From an uncultured Clostridium sp. (lineage in GTDB: Bacteria; Bacillota; Clostridia; TANB77; CAG-508): a stretch of DNA of 31,257 nt. Numbering within the stretch: position 1 is the first letter of the stretch; each line of letters starts with the position of its first letter. The DNA is taken from assembly GCA_900553015.1 (NCBI GenBank), contig USBY01000017.1, positions 1 to 31,257 of the forward strand. Reading direction: 5' to 3'. The position numbers and the translations under genes were made by a program. This document shows, one piece after another, positions 1 to 7,216 of the stretch. A model generated the notes under the pieces. It was not told the DNA's origin, ran no database searches, and saw only the letters and a program-made list of their open reading frames with translations.

Positions 1-13
1 AAGTTTTTTACCC

Positions 14-34
14 ACCACTGGTAGAACCAGTGGT
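14..34. repeat. Perfect 9-bp hairpin near window edge
   Basis: ACCACTGGT, a 3-base loop, then ACCAGTGGT form a perfect hairpin. There is no T-run long enough for a convincing terminator on either strand. Small hairpins like this are typical of IS200/IS605 element ends and REP sequences, but the rest of any such element would lie outside the window, so its nature is unknown. Confidence 0.45.
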
Positions 35-54
35 TTATTCATGCTAAAGCGCCA

Positions 55-90
55 AGTAAAAAATAGAGGAATTACTCTTCCTCTATTTTA
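55..90 (-). terminator. Intrinsic terminator of the HExxH gene
   Basis: An 11-bp perfect stem (61-71 with 78-88, loop 72-77) overlaps the stop codon of the gene at 88. On the minus strand it is followed by six T residues (58-63 on the plus strand are A). This is a standard intrinsic terminator. Confidence 0.8.
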
Positions 91-1203
91 TAACTTATTT
101 TCTTCTTTTTTATATTCTTCTCCAGATTTAAACAAGATTTTCTTTATAGATTGCCATATTAGTTGGAATTTATTTTTTCTTTCAGCTGGCAATCCTACTA
201 TTTCTTGTTCATTACTTTCTTCTATAATTCCTTTCTCTAGTTCATTATATTTATTTTCTAGTTTATTCATAGTCTTAATGTAATATTCATTAAATGTGTC
301 GATTCCATCAACATATCCAACTAAATCTTTGTAATTATATAATGACCTTCTATAATTCTCCACTTCTTCTAGATTTGTAATTCTTTCAAAAGCTGTATCA
401 AAATACGAAGTAATTATTAAATTTTGTGATTCCATAAATGTACTTTGAATATTATTCTTTATTTTAAGTCTTTTTTTATTAAGTCCAGAATTCAAATTAT
501 CTGCAAGTTCCATTTTATTATTTAATTTTAATAGATCTTCTTCAAGTTTTAATATCTTATCAAAATTCTTTTCTAATGTATAAAATGTATCTTCTGAAGT
601 TTTTTCTATAAAAGCTTCTTTAAAATTATTATTACTATTAAAAGTACTGTCAAAAAGTACATCTTCTCCTGTTACATATGCCATTTGTGCAATCAAATTG
701 CATATTAATGGATAGCAAGTAGGACTAATCGTATCAAAAGAAATTCCATAATATTTTACATTATCTTTTGGCTCCTTTGTTGCTTTTGCGGTTGCATATT
801 GTACTGCTGCTTCATTTAAAGCTAATCCATGAACTTTATATTGTGTTAAATCACATAACCCTAGTCTTAATAGAAAACCTGTTTTATCTTTTCTTTCTTG
901 TAAATAATGAATGCATTCGTGAATAGCATAATTTTCAATTTTATCTATAGGGACTTCTTGGTTAAAATAAATTGAAGTGTTTTTGTAAAAGTAATTAGCT
1001 TCTGAAAAGCCTTTTGGCACTTCTGCATAGTACATCTTTAATTGAGAAAGTTTTATAAATACTTCCCCTAATTTAAAGTCAAGTTCAGGGAATGCAGCTA
1101 CAATCTTTTGAGCAACATTCTTTGCAATAGTATTAACTTTTATTTTATCAAGTTCTTCTGTAACTTTGATTCCTTCTTTTCTTAAATTTGATTCGATCCC
1201 CAT
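88..1203 (-). CDS. Uncharacterised protein with HExxH metallopeptidase motif
   Basis: A 371-residue protein I do not recognise as a named family. Residues 95-99 read HECIH, matching the HExxH zinc-binding motif of metallopeptidases. A Glu at 131 in the context ALNEAAVQY, about 32 residues later, could be the third ligand as in gluzincins. The N-terminal 150 residues look globular. The stretch from about 215 to 345 is rich in Leu, Lys, Glu and Asn and probably forms long helices. The C-terminus is charged. No signal peptide or clear membrane segment is visible, so a cytoplasmic location is inferred. The start is supported by AAGGAG seven bases upstream. It is a single gene between its own terminator and that of leuS. 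Peptidase activity is inference from the motif alone. Confidence 0.7.
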   Translation of the reverse strand: MGIESNLRKEGIKVTEELDKIKVNTIAKNVAQKIVAAFPELDFKLGEVFIKLSQLKMYYAEVPKGFSEANYFYKNTSIYFNQEVPIDKIENYAIHECIHYLQERKDKTGFLLRLGLCDLTQYKVHGLALNEAAVQYATAKATKEPKDNVKYYGISFDTISPTCYPLICNLIAQMAYVTGEDVLFDSTFNSNNNFKEAFIEKTSEDTFYTLEKNFDKILKLEEDLLKLNNKMELADNLNSGLNKKRLKIKNNIQSTFMESQNLIITSYFDTAFERITNLEEVENYRRSLYNYKDLVGYVDGIDTFNEYYIKTMNKLENKYNELEKGIIEESNEQEIVGLPAERKNKFQLIWQSIKKILFKSGEEYKKEENKL

Positions 1204-1278
1204 ATCTATTCTCCTTGGTATACCTATAGATAATTATATTATACTACATTAGTCAAAAAGTTCTATAACATTATTATT

Positions 1279-1322
1279 AAAAAAACATTACAGCCATGTT
1301 ACAAAACATAACTGTAATGTTC
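1279..1322 (-). terminator. Intrinsic terminator of leuS
   Basis: Arms AACATTACAG (1284-1293) and CTGTAATGTT (1312-1321) enclose a second short stem (ATGTT/AACAT). A run of T follows on the minus strand. It sits just after the leuS stop codon. Confidence 0.8.
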
Positions 1323-1326
1323 TTCT

Positions 1327-3744
1327 TTAACCAATTACTATATTATAAATTTTATTTTTAACATATATTTCTTTTATTATTTTCTTTCCTTCTATTTGAC
1401 TTGCGATTGTTTCTTTAGCTTTTTGTTTTACTATCTCTTCATCTTCGTCTTTTTTAATAGTAATTGTAGCTCTAACTTTTCCTTTTATTTGTACAGGAAT
1501 TTCTATTTCATCTTCTATAGTTTTAGCTTCATCATATGTTGGCCAATCTTTATATGCTAGCTCTTCTTTACCACCTATTTTTTGATATAATTCTTCTGTC
1601 ATATGTGGTGCAAATGGATTTAATAATTGTAAAAATGTTGCAAATTCAGCTTTATTAATTTGTTTTTCTTTATAGAATTCATTTACCATTGTCATAAATG
1701 TAGCAACAGATGTATTAAATTTCATTTCTTCTATATCTGATGAAACTTTCTTTATTGCTTTATGCATCATCTTCTCGAATTTTTCTGAATATTCATCTCC
1801 ATCTACCAAGAATTCTTGCATATTCCATACTCTATCTAAGAACTTCATACATCCTCTAATACTTTCCATAGACCATGGTGCTGTTTGATCAAAAGGTCCC
1901 ATAAACATTTCATAAACTCTGAATGCGTCTGCTCCAAATTCATCTACTATTTCGTCTGGATTTATTACATTTCCTTTTGATTTAGACATTTTTTCGCCAT
2001 TGCTTCCTAGTATCATTCCATGAGATGTACGTTTTGCATATGGTTCTTTTGTTGGCACTACACCAATATCATATAAGAATTTATGCCAAAATCTTGAATA
2101 TAATAAGTGTAATGTTGTATGTTCCATTCCACCATTATACCAATCTACTGGTGACCAATATTCTAATGCTTCTTTTGAAGCTAATGCTTTATCATTATGA
2201 GGATCCATATATCTTAAATAATACCAAGATGAACCAGCCCATTGTGGCATTGTATCTGTTTCTCTTCTTGCTTTTCCACCACAATGTGGACATGTAGTGT
2301 TAATCCATTCTTCATGTTTTGCAAGTGGAGATTCTCCATTTTCTCCTGGCTCATAATCTTCAACATCTGGTAATTTTAATGGTAATTCTTCTTCTGGAAT
2401 TGGAACCCAACCACATTTTTCGCAATATACCATTGGTATTGGTTCTCCCCAATAACGTTGTCTAGAAAATACCCAATCACGAAGTTTGTAATTTACTTTT
2501 CTTTCTCCTAATTTGTGTTCTTCTATATATTCTATTGCTTTGTTTATAGCATCTTTAGATTCTAATCCATTTAAGAAATCTGAATTTATTGCAATTCCAT
2601 TGTTAACATCTGTAAAAGCCTCTTCTAATTCCTTAGATTCATTTGTTGAATTTTTATCTTTTATAACTTGTTTAATTGGTAAATTAAACTTTTTAGCAAA
2701 TTCAAAATCTCTTGTATCATGTGCTGGAACAGCCATAATAGCACCTGTTCCATATGTTATTAATACATAGTCAGAAATCCAAATTGGTATTTCTTCATTT
2801 GTTAATGGATTTACAGCTTTTATTCCTTTTATCTCTACACCTGTTTTTTCTTTATTTAATTCTGCTCTTTCAAAATCAGATTTTAAAGCTGCTTTTCTCT
2901 TATATTCTTCTACTTCATCAAGATTTGTAATTCTATCTTTATATTTTTCTATTAATTTATGTTCTGGAGCTACAACCATATATGTTGCACCAAATATTGT
3001 ATCTGGTCTAGTTGTGTAAATAAGAAGATTATCATCTGTTCCACTTATTTTAAAGTTAACTTCTGCTCCTTCACTTCTTCCTATCCAGTTAATTTGTTGT
3101 GCTTTAATTTTATCTAAGAAATTTACATCATCTAAATCATCTATTAGTCTTTGTGCATATTTTGTAATTCTTAGCATCCATTGACTCTTTTCTTTTTGAA
3201 CAACTGGACTTCCACATCTTTCACAAACACCATTTACAACTTCTTCGTTTGCTAAGCCTACTTTACAGCCTGTACAGAAATTGATTGGCATAGTTGCTTT
3301 ATATGCTAGTCCATGTTTGTATAATTGAATAAAAATCCATTGAGTCCATTTATAGTAATTAGGATCTGTTGTGTTTACTTCTCTTGACCAGTCAAAAGAA
3401 AAACCAATAGATTTTAATTGTTCTCTAAAATGATTTATATTCTTTTCTGTTGTTATTTTAGGATGAACATGATTTTTTATTGCATAGTTTTCTGCTGGAA
3501 GACCAAATGCATCAAAACCAATTGGGAATAATACATTATATCCTTGCATTCTTCTTTTTCTTGCTATTATATCAAGTGCTGTATAACTTCTTGGATGTCC
3601 AACATGTAAACCTTGTCCTGATGGATATGGAAATTCTATTAAACCATACCATTTTTTCTTTGAATAATCATCTTTTGCATTAAAGGTACCTTCTGCATAC
3701 CATTTATCTTGCCATTTTTTCTCTACCTCTTTAAAATTGTACAT
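1327..3744 (-). CDS. leuS: Leucyl-tRNA synthetase
   Basis: Class I aminoacyl-tRNA synthetase that charges tRNA-Leu in the cytoplasm. The HIGH motif appears as HVGH in YPSGQGLHVGHPRSY near the N-terminus, and KMSKS in GEKMSKSKGN near residue 585. The CP1 editing domain has TTRPDTIFGATYMVVAPEH. Two CxxC pairs, in CTGCKVG with CERCG and in CEKCG with CPHCG, resemble zinc knuckles. The reading frame stays open to 3780, but I place the start at 3744 (MYNFKEVEKKWQ). AAGGG lies the right distance upstream, the resulting 805 residues match the usual bacterial length of just over 800, and the upstream ATG at 3778-3780 overlaps the promoter -10 box. Monocistronic, with its own promoter and terminator. 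No T-box leader was found. Confidence 0.97.
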   Translation of the reverse strand: MYNFKEVEKKWQDKWYAEGTFNAKDDYSKKKWYGLIEFPYPSGQGLHVGHPRSYTALDIIARKRRMQGYNVLFPIGFDAFGLPAENYAIKNHVHPKITTEKNINHFREQLKSIGFSFDWSREVNTTDPNYYKWTQWIFIQLYKHGLAYKATMPINFCTGCKVGLANEEVVNGVCERCGSPVVQKEKSQWMLRITKYAQRLIDDLDDVNFLDKIKAQQINWIGRSEGAEVNFKISGTDDNLLIYTTRPDTIFGATYMVVAPEHKLIEKYKDRITNLDEVEEYKRKAALKSDFERAELNKEKTGVEIKGIKAVNPLTNEEIPIWISDYVLITYGTGAIMAVPAHDTRDFEFAKKFNLPIKQVIKDKNSTNESKELEEAFTDVNNGIAINSDFLNGLESKDAINKAIEYIEEHKLGERKVNYKLRDWVFSRQRYWGEPIPMVYCEKCGWVPIPEEELPLKLPDVEDYEPGENGESPLAKHEEWINTTCPHCGGKARRETDTMPQWAGSSWYYLRYMDPHNDKALASKEALEYWSPVDWYNGGMEHTTLHLLYSRFWHKFLYDIGVVPTKEPYAKRTSHGMILGSNGEKMSKSKGNVINPDEIVDEFGADAFRVYEMFMGPFDQTAPWSMESIRGCMKFLDRVWNMQEFLVDGDEYSEKFEKMMHKAIKKVSSDIEEMKFNTSVATFMTMVNEFYKEKQINKAEFATFLQLLNPFAPHMTEELYQKIGGKEELAYKDWPTYDEAKTIEDEIEIPVQIKGKVRATITIKKDEDEEIVKQKAKETIASQIEGKKIIKEIYVKNKIYNIVIG

Positions 3745-3778
3745 AAACTTCATCCCTTCATTCTTTGCGTTTGCAAGC

Positions 3779-3807
3779 ATTATATATCAAAAAATGGAAA
3801 AAGTAAA
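3779..3807 (-). promoter_or_regulatory. SigA-type promoter of leuS
   Basis: TTTACT (3802-3807) and TATAAT (3779-3784) are separated by 17 bases on the minus strand. Transcription would begin near 3772, inside the longer open frame, which supports the shorter leuS start at 3744. The leader would be about 28 bases, too short for a T-box. Confidence 0.65.
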
Positions 3808-3828
3808 CATATTTAAGTACATGTATAT

Positions 3829-3868
3829 AAAAAACAGAAAAGCAACTCGTGCGAGTTGCTCCTCTGTT
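3829..3868 (-). terminator. Terminator after small acidic-protein gene
   Basis: AGCAACTCG/CGAGTTGCT (3841-3849 with 3852-3860) is extended outward by AACAG/CTGTT across a small internal loop. T residues follow on the minus strand. It lies immediately downstream of the 67-residue gene. Confidence 0.85.
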
Positions 3869-3874
3869 TAGACC

Positions 3875-4078
3875 TTAATCTAAATAAATGTCGTCGTAAT
3901 CTTCTCCGACTATGAGGTCTTCTTTAACCTCTTCCACCAGAGTTTCCAGAAGATGTTCATCTTCTCCTGTAATCCATGCACTTTCTCCGTCTTCGTAATA
4001 AGCCACACCTTCGCTTGCAGCTAAATCCTGAAGATACTCCTTTGCTCCCTCTGATGCTTTTTTTACCATAATTTTCAT
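3875..4078 (-). CDS. Small acidic protein of unknown function
   Basis: A 67-residue protein with a short basic start (MKIMVKKASEGAKEYL) and a very acidic rest, ending in EDYDDIYLD. I do not recognise a family. No signal peptide or membrane segment is visible. AAAGG about seven bases before the ATG supports this start; a second Met at residue 4 is possible. It has a perfect-hexamer SigA promoter and a strong terminator, so it is a monocistronic and probably well-expressed gene. Its coding DNA is visibly richer in G and C than its neighbours, which could mean selection on a highly expressed gene or acquisition from elsewhere. An overlapping open frame on the same strand (3957-4190) has no ribosome site I trust. 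Confidence 0.75.
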   Translation of the reverse strand: MKIMVKKASEGAKEYLQDLAASEGVAYYEDGESAWITGEDEHLLETLVEEVKEDLIVGEDYDDIYLD

Positions 4079-4128
4079 GGTTGTGCCTTTCTGCCTTTCG
4101 GCTGAATCTACTTCGTGTTACGTTTCTT

Positions 4129-4156
4129 ATTATATCACTTTTCATAATTATGTCAA
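4129..4156 (-). promoter_or_regulatory. Consensus SigA promoter
   Basis: TTGACA (4151-4156) and TATAAT (4129-4134) are separated by 16 bases on the minus strand, with about 45 bases from the -10 box to the start codon at 4078. Both hexamers are perfect. Confidence 0.85.
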
Positions 4157-4180
4157 CATAAAATTCAAATATATATATTA

Positions 4181-4246
4181 AAACAAACAAATGGGCTTTT
4201 CACTTAAGAAAGCCCATTTGTTTGTTAAATACTTTTTTAAGTATTC
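4181..4246 (-). terminator. Strong hairpin pair after the 120-residue gene
   Basis: A perfect 16-bp stem (4184-4199 with 4209-4224, 9-base loop) is followed on the minus strand by TTT and AT-rich DNA. A second small stem, AATACTT/AAGTATT (4228-4234 with 4239-4245), overlaps the stop codon of the gene at 4245. Together they should isolate this gene from the one downstream. Confidence 0.75.
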
Positions 4247-4607
4247 AGATAATTTCTATAAAGACCTGAATCTCTTTTATCAATATTTTCAAAATTTTAT
4301 TTTTCTCGGCTTCAGAAATACTACTAGTTATTTGAGCTGAAGTCCAAAGAATATTTTTGCTAAGTTTCTCTGATGCCTCACAATTATATGTCTCTAATGT
4401 GTTTAATATCATTTTTAGTATATGTATCTGTGTTTTTTTCCTTTGTTCCGCCTCAAATACTTCTATACTAATCGGTGTATAATAAAATGATACCGAATGT
4501 TTCATCGTCTTTTTTAATTGTTTTACTTCATTCCGCAGTACCTTTTTTTCTACCTTACGGTAAGGCTTGTCTTTATTTATTGTTTTGCACCTAGTAATTC
4601 TTAACAT
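4245..4607 (-). CDS. Hypothetical basic/helical protein
   Basis: A 120-residue protein that I cannot assign. The first 35 residues are highly basic (R and K throughout). The remainder looks helical, with regularly spaced Leu and Ile, and ends in a hydrophobic tail EIQVFIEII. There is no signal peptide. The start is firm: AGGAGG lies six bases upstream. It has its own promoter and terminator. A 16-bp perfect palindrome lies directly before the ribosome site. Codons such as CTG, CGG and CGT are more common here than in flanking genes, hinting at a different origin. A nucleic-acid-binding role would fit the basic N-terminus but is speculation. Confidence 0.75.
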   Translation of the reverse strand: MLRITRCKTINKDKPYRKVEKKVLRNEVKQLKKTMKHSVSFYYTPISIEVFEAEQRKKTQIHILKMILNTLETYNCEASEKLSKNILWTSAQITSSISEAEKNKILKILIKEIQVFIEII

Positions 4608-4619
4608 TTTCTTCCTCCT

Positions 4620-4635
4620 ATAGTTAATTAACTAT
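4620..4635. promoter_or_regulatory. 16-bp palindrome, possible operator
   Basis: ATAGTTAATTAACTAT is its own reverse complement and lies directly upstream of the AGGAGG site of the 120-residue gene, downstream of its promoter. The position suits a repressor site, but in such AT-rich DNA it could be chance. Confidence 0.35.
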
Positions 4636-4691
4636 TAGTTTGTTACTTGATACATTTTTTTAGATTTGCTGTACCCACAAATATTGTCACT

Positions 4692-4720
4692 ACTATAACA
4701 TATTTTCAGCATTCTTTCAA
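4692..4720 (-). promoter_or_regulatory. SigA-type promoter of the 120-residue gene
   Basis: TTGAAA (4715-4720) and TATAGT (4692-4697) are separated by 17 bases on the minus strand, about 85 bases before the start codon. Confidence 0.55.
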
Positions 4721-4748
4721 TGTTCTATGTTTTTTACTACTTATTAAT

Positions 4749-5204
4749 CTATAAATCTAAAATCATTGCTGTTTCATCTTTTATAAATCCAAGCCTTGAA
4801 TAAATTCTAACAGCATTTTCTTTACTTGAATTAAGTTTTATTCTAGTTATTCCTTCTTCTTTTATTGCATTAATGCTTTTATCTAATAGTTCTTTCATAA
4901 TACCTTGTCCTCTATACTCTTGCTTTGTATAGGCACTACACAGATATGCAATTTTTCCAGAATGATTAGTAAGTGATGGGAAACCATTCCACACATTATA
5001 TCCACATATTGCAACCATTTCATTATTTTCAAAAACTCCAAACATAAACAAATCTTTATCTAAATTTTCATTTATGTAGTCCTTAGTATATTCTATTATG
5101 TGTTTTTCTTCTTCATTTAAACATTCGTGATATTCTTTTTGTTGTTCAATTCTTAAGCTTAATAGTTCTGGAATATCCTCTTTTTTTAGTCTTCTAATTT
5201 CCAT
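4749..5204 (-). CDS. GNAT-family N-acetyltransferase
   Basis: A 151-residue acetyltransferase of the GNAT superfamily, which moves the acetyl group of acetyl-CoA to an amine. The acetyl-CoA pyrophosphate loop Q/RxxGxG/A is seen as QEYRGQGI at residues 95-102. The late segment NAVRIYSRLGF is the usual C-terminal GNAT motif. The frame is open further upstream to 5270, but the start at 5204 (MEIRRLKKEDI) fits the family and has AGGAG about seven bases before it. The start codon overlaps the stop of the upstream GltD-like gene (TAATG), so the two are translationally coupled. The substrate cannot be read from the sequence. Confidence 0.88.
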   Translation of the reverse strand: MEIRRLKKEDIPELLSLRIEQQKEYHECLNEEEKHIIEYTKDYINENLDKDLFMFGVFENNEMVAICGYNVWNGFPSLTNHSGKIAYLCSAYTKQEYRGQGIMKELLDKSINAIKEEGITRIKLNSSKENAVRIYSRLGFIKDETAMILDL

Positions 5205-6457
5205 TATTCTTCTCCTAATATATATTTTTGTATTTCCTCTGAAGCATTTCTTCCAGAACGTGCAGCCCAAGCAACAGTTGCTTTAGTTCCTATTAAATCT
5301 CCTCCAGCAAAAACTCCTTTTCTAGATGTCATATATTTTTCATCTACTTTTATATTTCCATACTCAGTTGTTTCTAATCCTGTCTTTTCAACAACTTCCT
5401 TATTTGCTTTAGAACCAACAGCCATTACAATATAATCCATATCTAATGTATAATTAGAGCCTTCTATATTCACAGGAACTAATCTTTTCTCTCCTTCTTT
5501 TTGTACAAGCTCTGTTTTGATACATTCCAATTTTTCTACTTTTTTATTTCCTATTATTTTAACAATATTATTTTGGAATAAAAATTCTACTCCTTCTTTC
5601 ATTGCTTCTTCTACTTCGTAATCTTCTGCTGGCATTTGTTCTCTTGCTCTTCTATATATAACATATACATTCTTTGCACCTAATCTTTTTATGGTCCTTG
5701 CAGCATCCATTGCCACATTTCCACCACCACTTACAGCGACAGATTTACCTGTATAATCTGGATGAATTCCTGTTTCTAATAATTCATTTCCTCCATATAC
5801 GCCATCTAAATCTTCACCTGGTATATTCATTTTTGATGATACATTTGCTCCAAAACTTAAATATACAGCATCATATTGCTTTTCTATATCTGCTAATTCA
5901 TAATCTTTTCCTAAAGTTTGATTACATTTTGCTTCTATTCCTAGACTTAATATTTTTTCTACTGTTTTATCTATAACTTCTCTTGGTAGTCTAAAATCTG
6001 GAATACCATATCTTGTAATTCCGCCAAGTTTTGGTTGTTTTTCATAAATTGTAACTTTAGCACCATTTATACTTAAAAATGCTGCACATGTAAGTCCAGA
6101 AGGACCTCCACCAATTACTGCAACTTTCTTTCCTTCTAGTTTATTAGTTGTTTCTATTTTATAGTTTTCTTGTAAAGCATTATCAAAAACATAAGTTTCT
6201 AAATTTCCAATATTAATTGGCTCAGACTTAATTCCTCTTACACAGCTACCCATACATTGTTTAAAATGAGGACACACTCTTCCACATATTGCACCTAAAA
6301 CTGTAGTTTTAGTTAAAATTTTAAAAGCTTCTTCTAAATTATTTTCTTTTACTTGCTTTATAAAACTTGGAATATCATTTCCTAATGGGCATGCTTTTTG
6401 ACATGGTTTAACTTTACAATTTAAACATCTATTTGCTTCATCTATTATATTTTCCAC
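5204..6457 (-). CDS. GltD-like NAD(P)H-dependent Fe-S flavoprotein
   Basis: A 417-residue protein of the glutamate synthase small-subunit family (also NfnB and the N-terminus of dihydropyrimidine dehydrogenase). Eight cysteines at residues 11, 14, 19, 23, 58, 62, 68 and 72 form the N-terminal two-cluster Fe-S domain. GGGPSG at 116-121 is the FAD-binding loop, and GGGNVAMD near 246 the NAD(P)H-binding loop. The C-terminal GVFAGGD...GTKATVAWAARSGRNAS is the family's FAD-binding end. The start is GTG with AGGAGG six bases upstream. No GltB large subunit or NfnA partner is in the window, so the electron acceptor is unknown. I therefore leave the gene symbol blank. It is coupled to the GNAT gene downstream. 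Confidence 0.85.
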   Translation of the reverse strand: MENIIDEANRCLNCKVKPCQKACPLGNDIPSFIKQVKENNLEEAFKILTKTTVLGAICGRVCPHFKQCMGSCVRGIKSEPINIGNLETYVFDNALQENYKIETTNKLEGKKVAVIGGGPSGLTCAAFLSINGAKVTIYEKQPKLGGITRYGIPDFRLPREVIDKTVEKILSLGIEAKCNQTLGKDYELADIEKQYDAVYLSFGANVSSKMNIPGEDLDGVYGGNELLETGIHPDYTGKSVAVSGGGNVAMDAARTIKRLGAKNVYVIYRRAREQMPAEDYEVEEAMKEGVEFLFQNNIVKIIGNKKVEKLECIKTELVQKEGEKRLVPVNIEGSNYTLDMDYIVMAVGSKANKEVVEKTGLETTEYGNIKVDEKYMTSRKGVFAGGDLIGTKATVAWAARSGRNASEEIQKYILGEE

Positions 6458-6491
6458 TTTTTCCTCCTATCGGGATTCTTTGTCCTTCCCC

Positions 6492-6507
6492 GGAGATTGA
6501 GTTCTCC
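6492..6507. repeat. Small hairpin beside REP copy
   Basis: GGAGA and TCTCC flank a 6-base loop. The preceding bases (GGGATTCTTTGTCC) resemble a decayed REP half. It lies between the ribosome site of the GltD-like gene and the REP copy at 6518. Confidence 0.35.
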
Positions 6508-6517
6508 TCGTTAGTTC

Positions 6518-6544
6518 GGGATTTGGGGACGTTCTTTAAATCCC
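6518..6544 (+). repeat. REP-like palindrome, copy 1
   Basis: A 27-base unit with arms GGGATTT (6518-6524) and AAATCCC (6538-6544) and core GGGGACGTTC. It lies between the NUDIX gene's 3' end and the GltD-like gene. Confidence 0.75.
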
Positions 6545-6576
6545 TATTTTGTATTTTAATATATTCTCTTGCTAAA

Positions 6577-7125
6577 TTATATTTTCGAAAAATAGCTTAA
6601 TATCGCTATAAGTTCTGCTGAAGAATGTATTTCTCCATTTCTATATAATTCTTTTAGTTCATCTACAGATATTTTATGTACTTTAATATCTTCTGTAGGA
6701 TCTAAATGTCTTTGTGTTTTTGTTAAATTTTTTGCTTTAAAAATATATACCTTTTCGTCTGAATACCCTACTGCTGGATATTCATATATTATTTGTTCAA
6801 TTTCTCCTGCTCTGTATCCAGTTTCTTCTTCTAATTCTCTTTTGGCTGCTGTTGCTGGATCTTCTCCCTTTTCTATTAGTCCTGCAGGAAATGCCAATAT
6901 ACTTTTTCCGATTGGTGTTCTTATTTCTTCTATCATTATTAATGTATTATCATCTAAAAAAGGCATTATAACAGCACCATTTCCTGCTTTTATGTGTTCA
7001 CGATATACTTCTTTATTATCTCTTTTATTATAATATTTTTCTATTTTTACTTTTACTCTTTTTCCATTAAAAGCTTCTTCTTCACTTATTTTTTCATAGT
7101 CCATATCTTTAAAATATTTTTCCAT
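6577..7125 (-). CDS. NUDIX hydrolase, ADP-ribose pyrophosphatase-like
   Basis: A 182-residue NUDIX enzyme, most like the ADP-ribose pyrophosphatase (NudF) group that cleaves ADP-ribose to AMP and ribose 5-phosphate. The complete Nudix box (G-x5-E-x7-REL-x-EE-x-G) spans about residues 82-103. The preceding ILAFPAGLIE is typical of NudF, where Pro and Glu shape the substrate pocket. The frame extends upstream to 7182, into the REP repeat. The start at 7125 (MEKYFKDMDYE) is preferred because GGAGG lies five to six bases before it. It lies downstream of the UDG gene, separated by a REP copy. Cytoplasmic housecleaning of nucleotides is the likely role. Exact substrate is inferred. Confidence 0.88.
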   Translation of the reverse strand: MEKYFKDMDYEKISEEEAFNGKRVKVKIEKYYNKRDNKEVYREHIKAGNGAVIMPFLDDNTLIMIEEIRTPIGKSILAFPAGLIEKGEDPATAAKRELEEETGYRAGEIEQIIYEYPAVGYSDEKVYIFKAKNLTKTQRHLDPTEDIKVHKISVDELKELYRNGEIHSSAELIAILSYFSKI

Positions 7126-7183
7126 TTTAGCCTCCAATATTTGTTTTGCTTCATATATTTTCACGAAAACATTAATCATCATT

Positions 7184-7216
7184 ATAGGGATTTTAGGAAC
7201 GTCCCTAAATCCCTAT
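7184..7216 (-). repeat. REP-like palindrome, copy 2, inside UDG 3' end
   Basis: Perfect 10-bp arms ATAGGGATTT (7184-7193) and AAATCCCTAT (7207-7216) surround a 13-base core that reads AGGGACGTTCCTA on the minus strand. The UDG stop codon and its last codons fall within this repeat. Confidence 0.85.

Noticed and set aside
2025..2297. Plus-strand open frame inside leuS
   Set aside because: Shadow of leuS in another frame, without a ribosome site or recognisable protein. The same holds for the other plus-strand frames inside leuS, addB, ftsZ, sipL-like and proS.
3745..3874. T-box riboswitch upstream of leuS
   Set aside because: The leader from the predicted transcription start is under 40 bases and no T-box consensus is present. 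The hairpin here belongs to the upstream gene.
3957..4190. 77-residue minus frame overlapping the small acidic protein gene
   Set aside because: It begins upstream of the consensus promoter, so most of its start would not be transcribed, and the product has no sensible composition.
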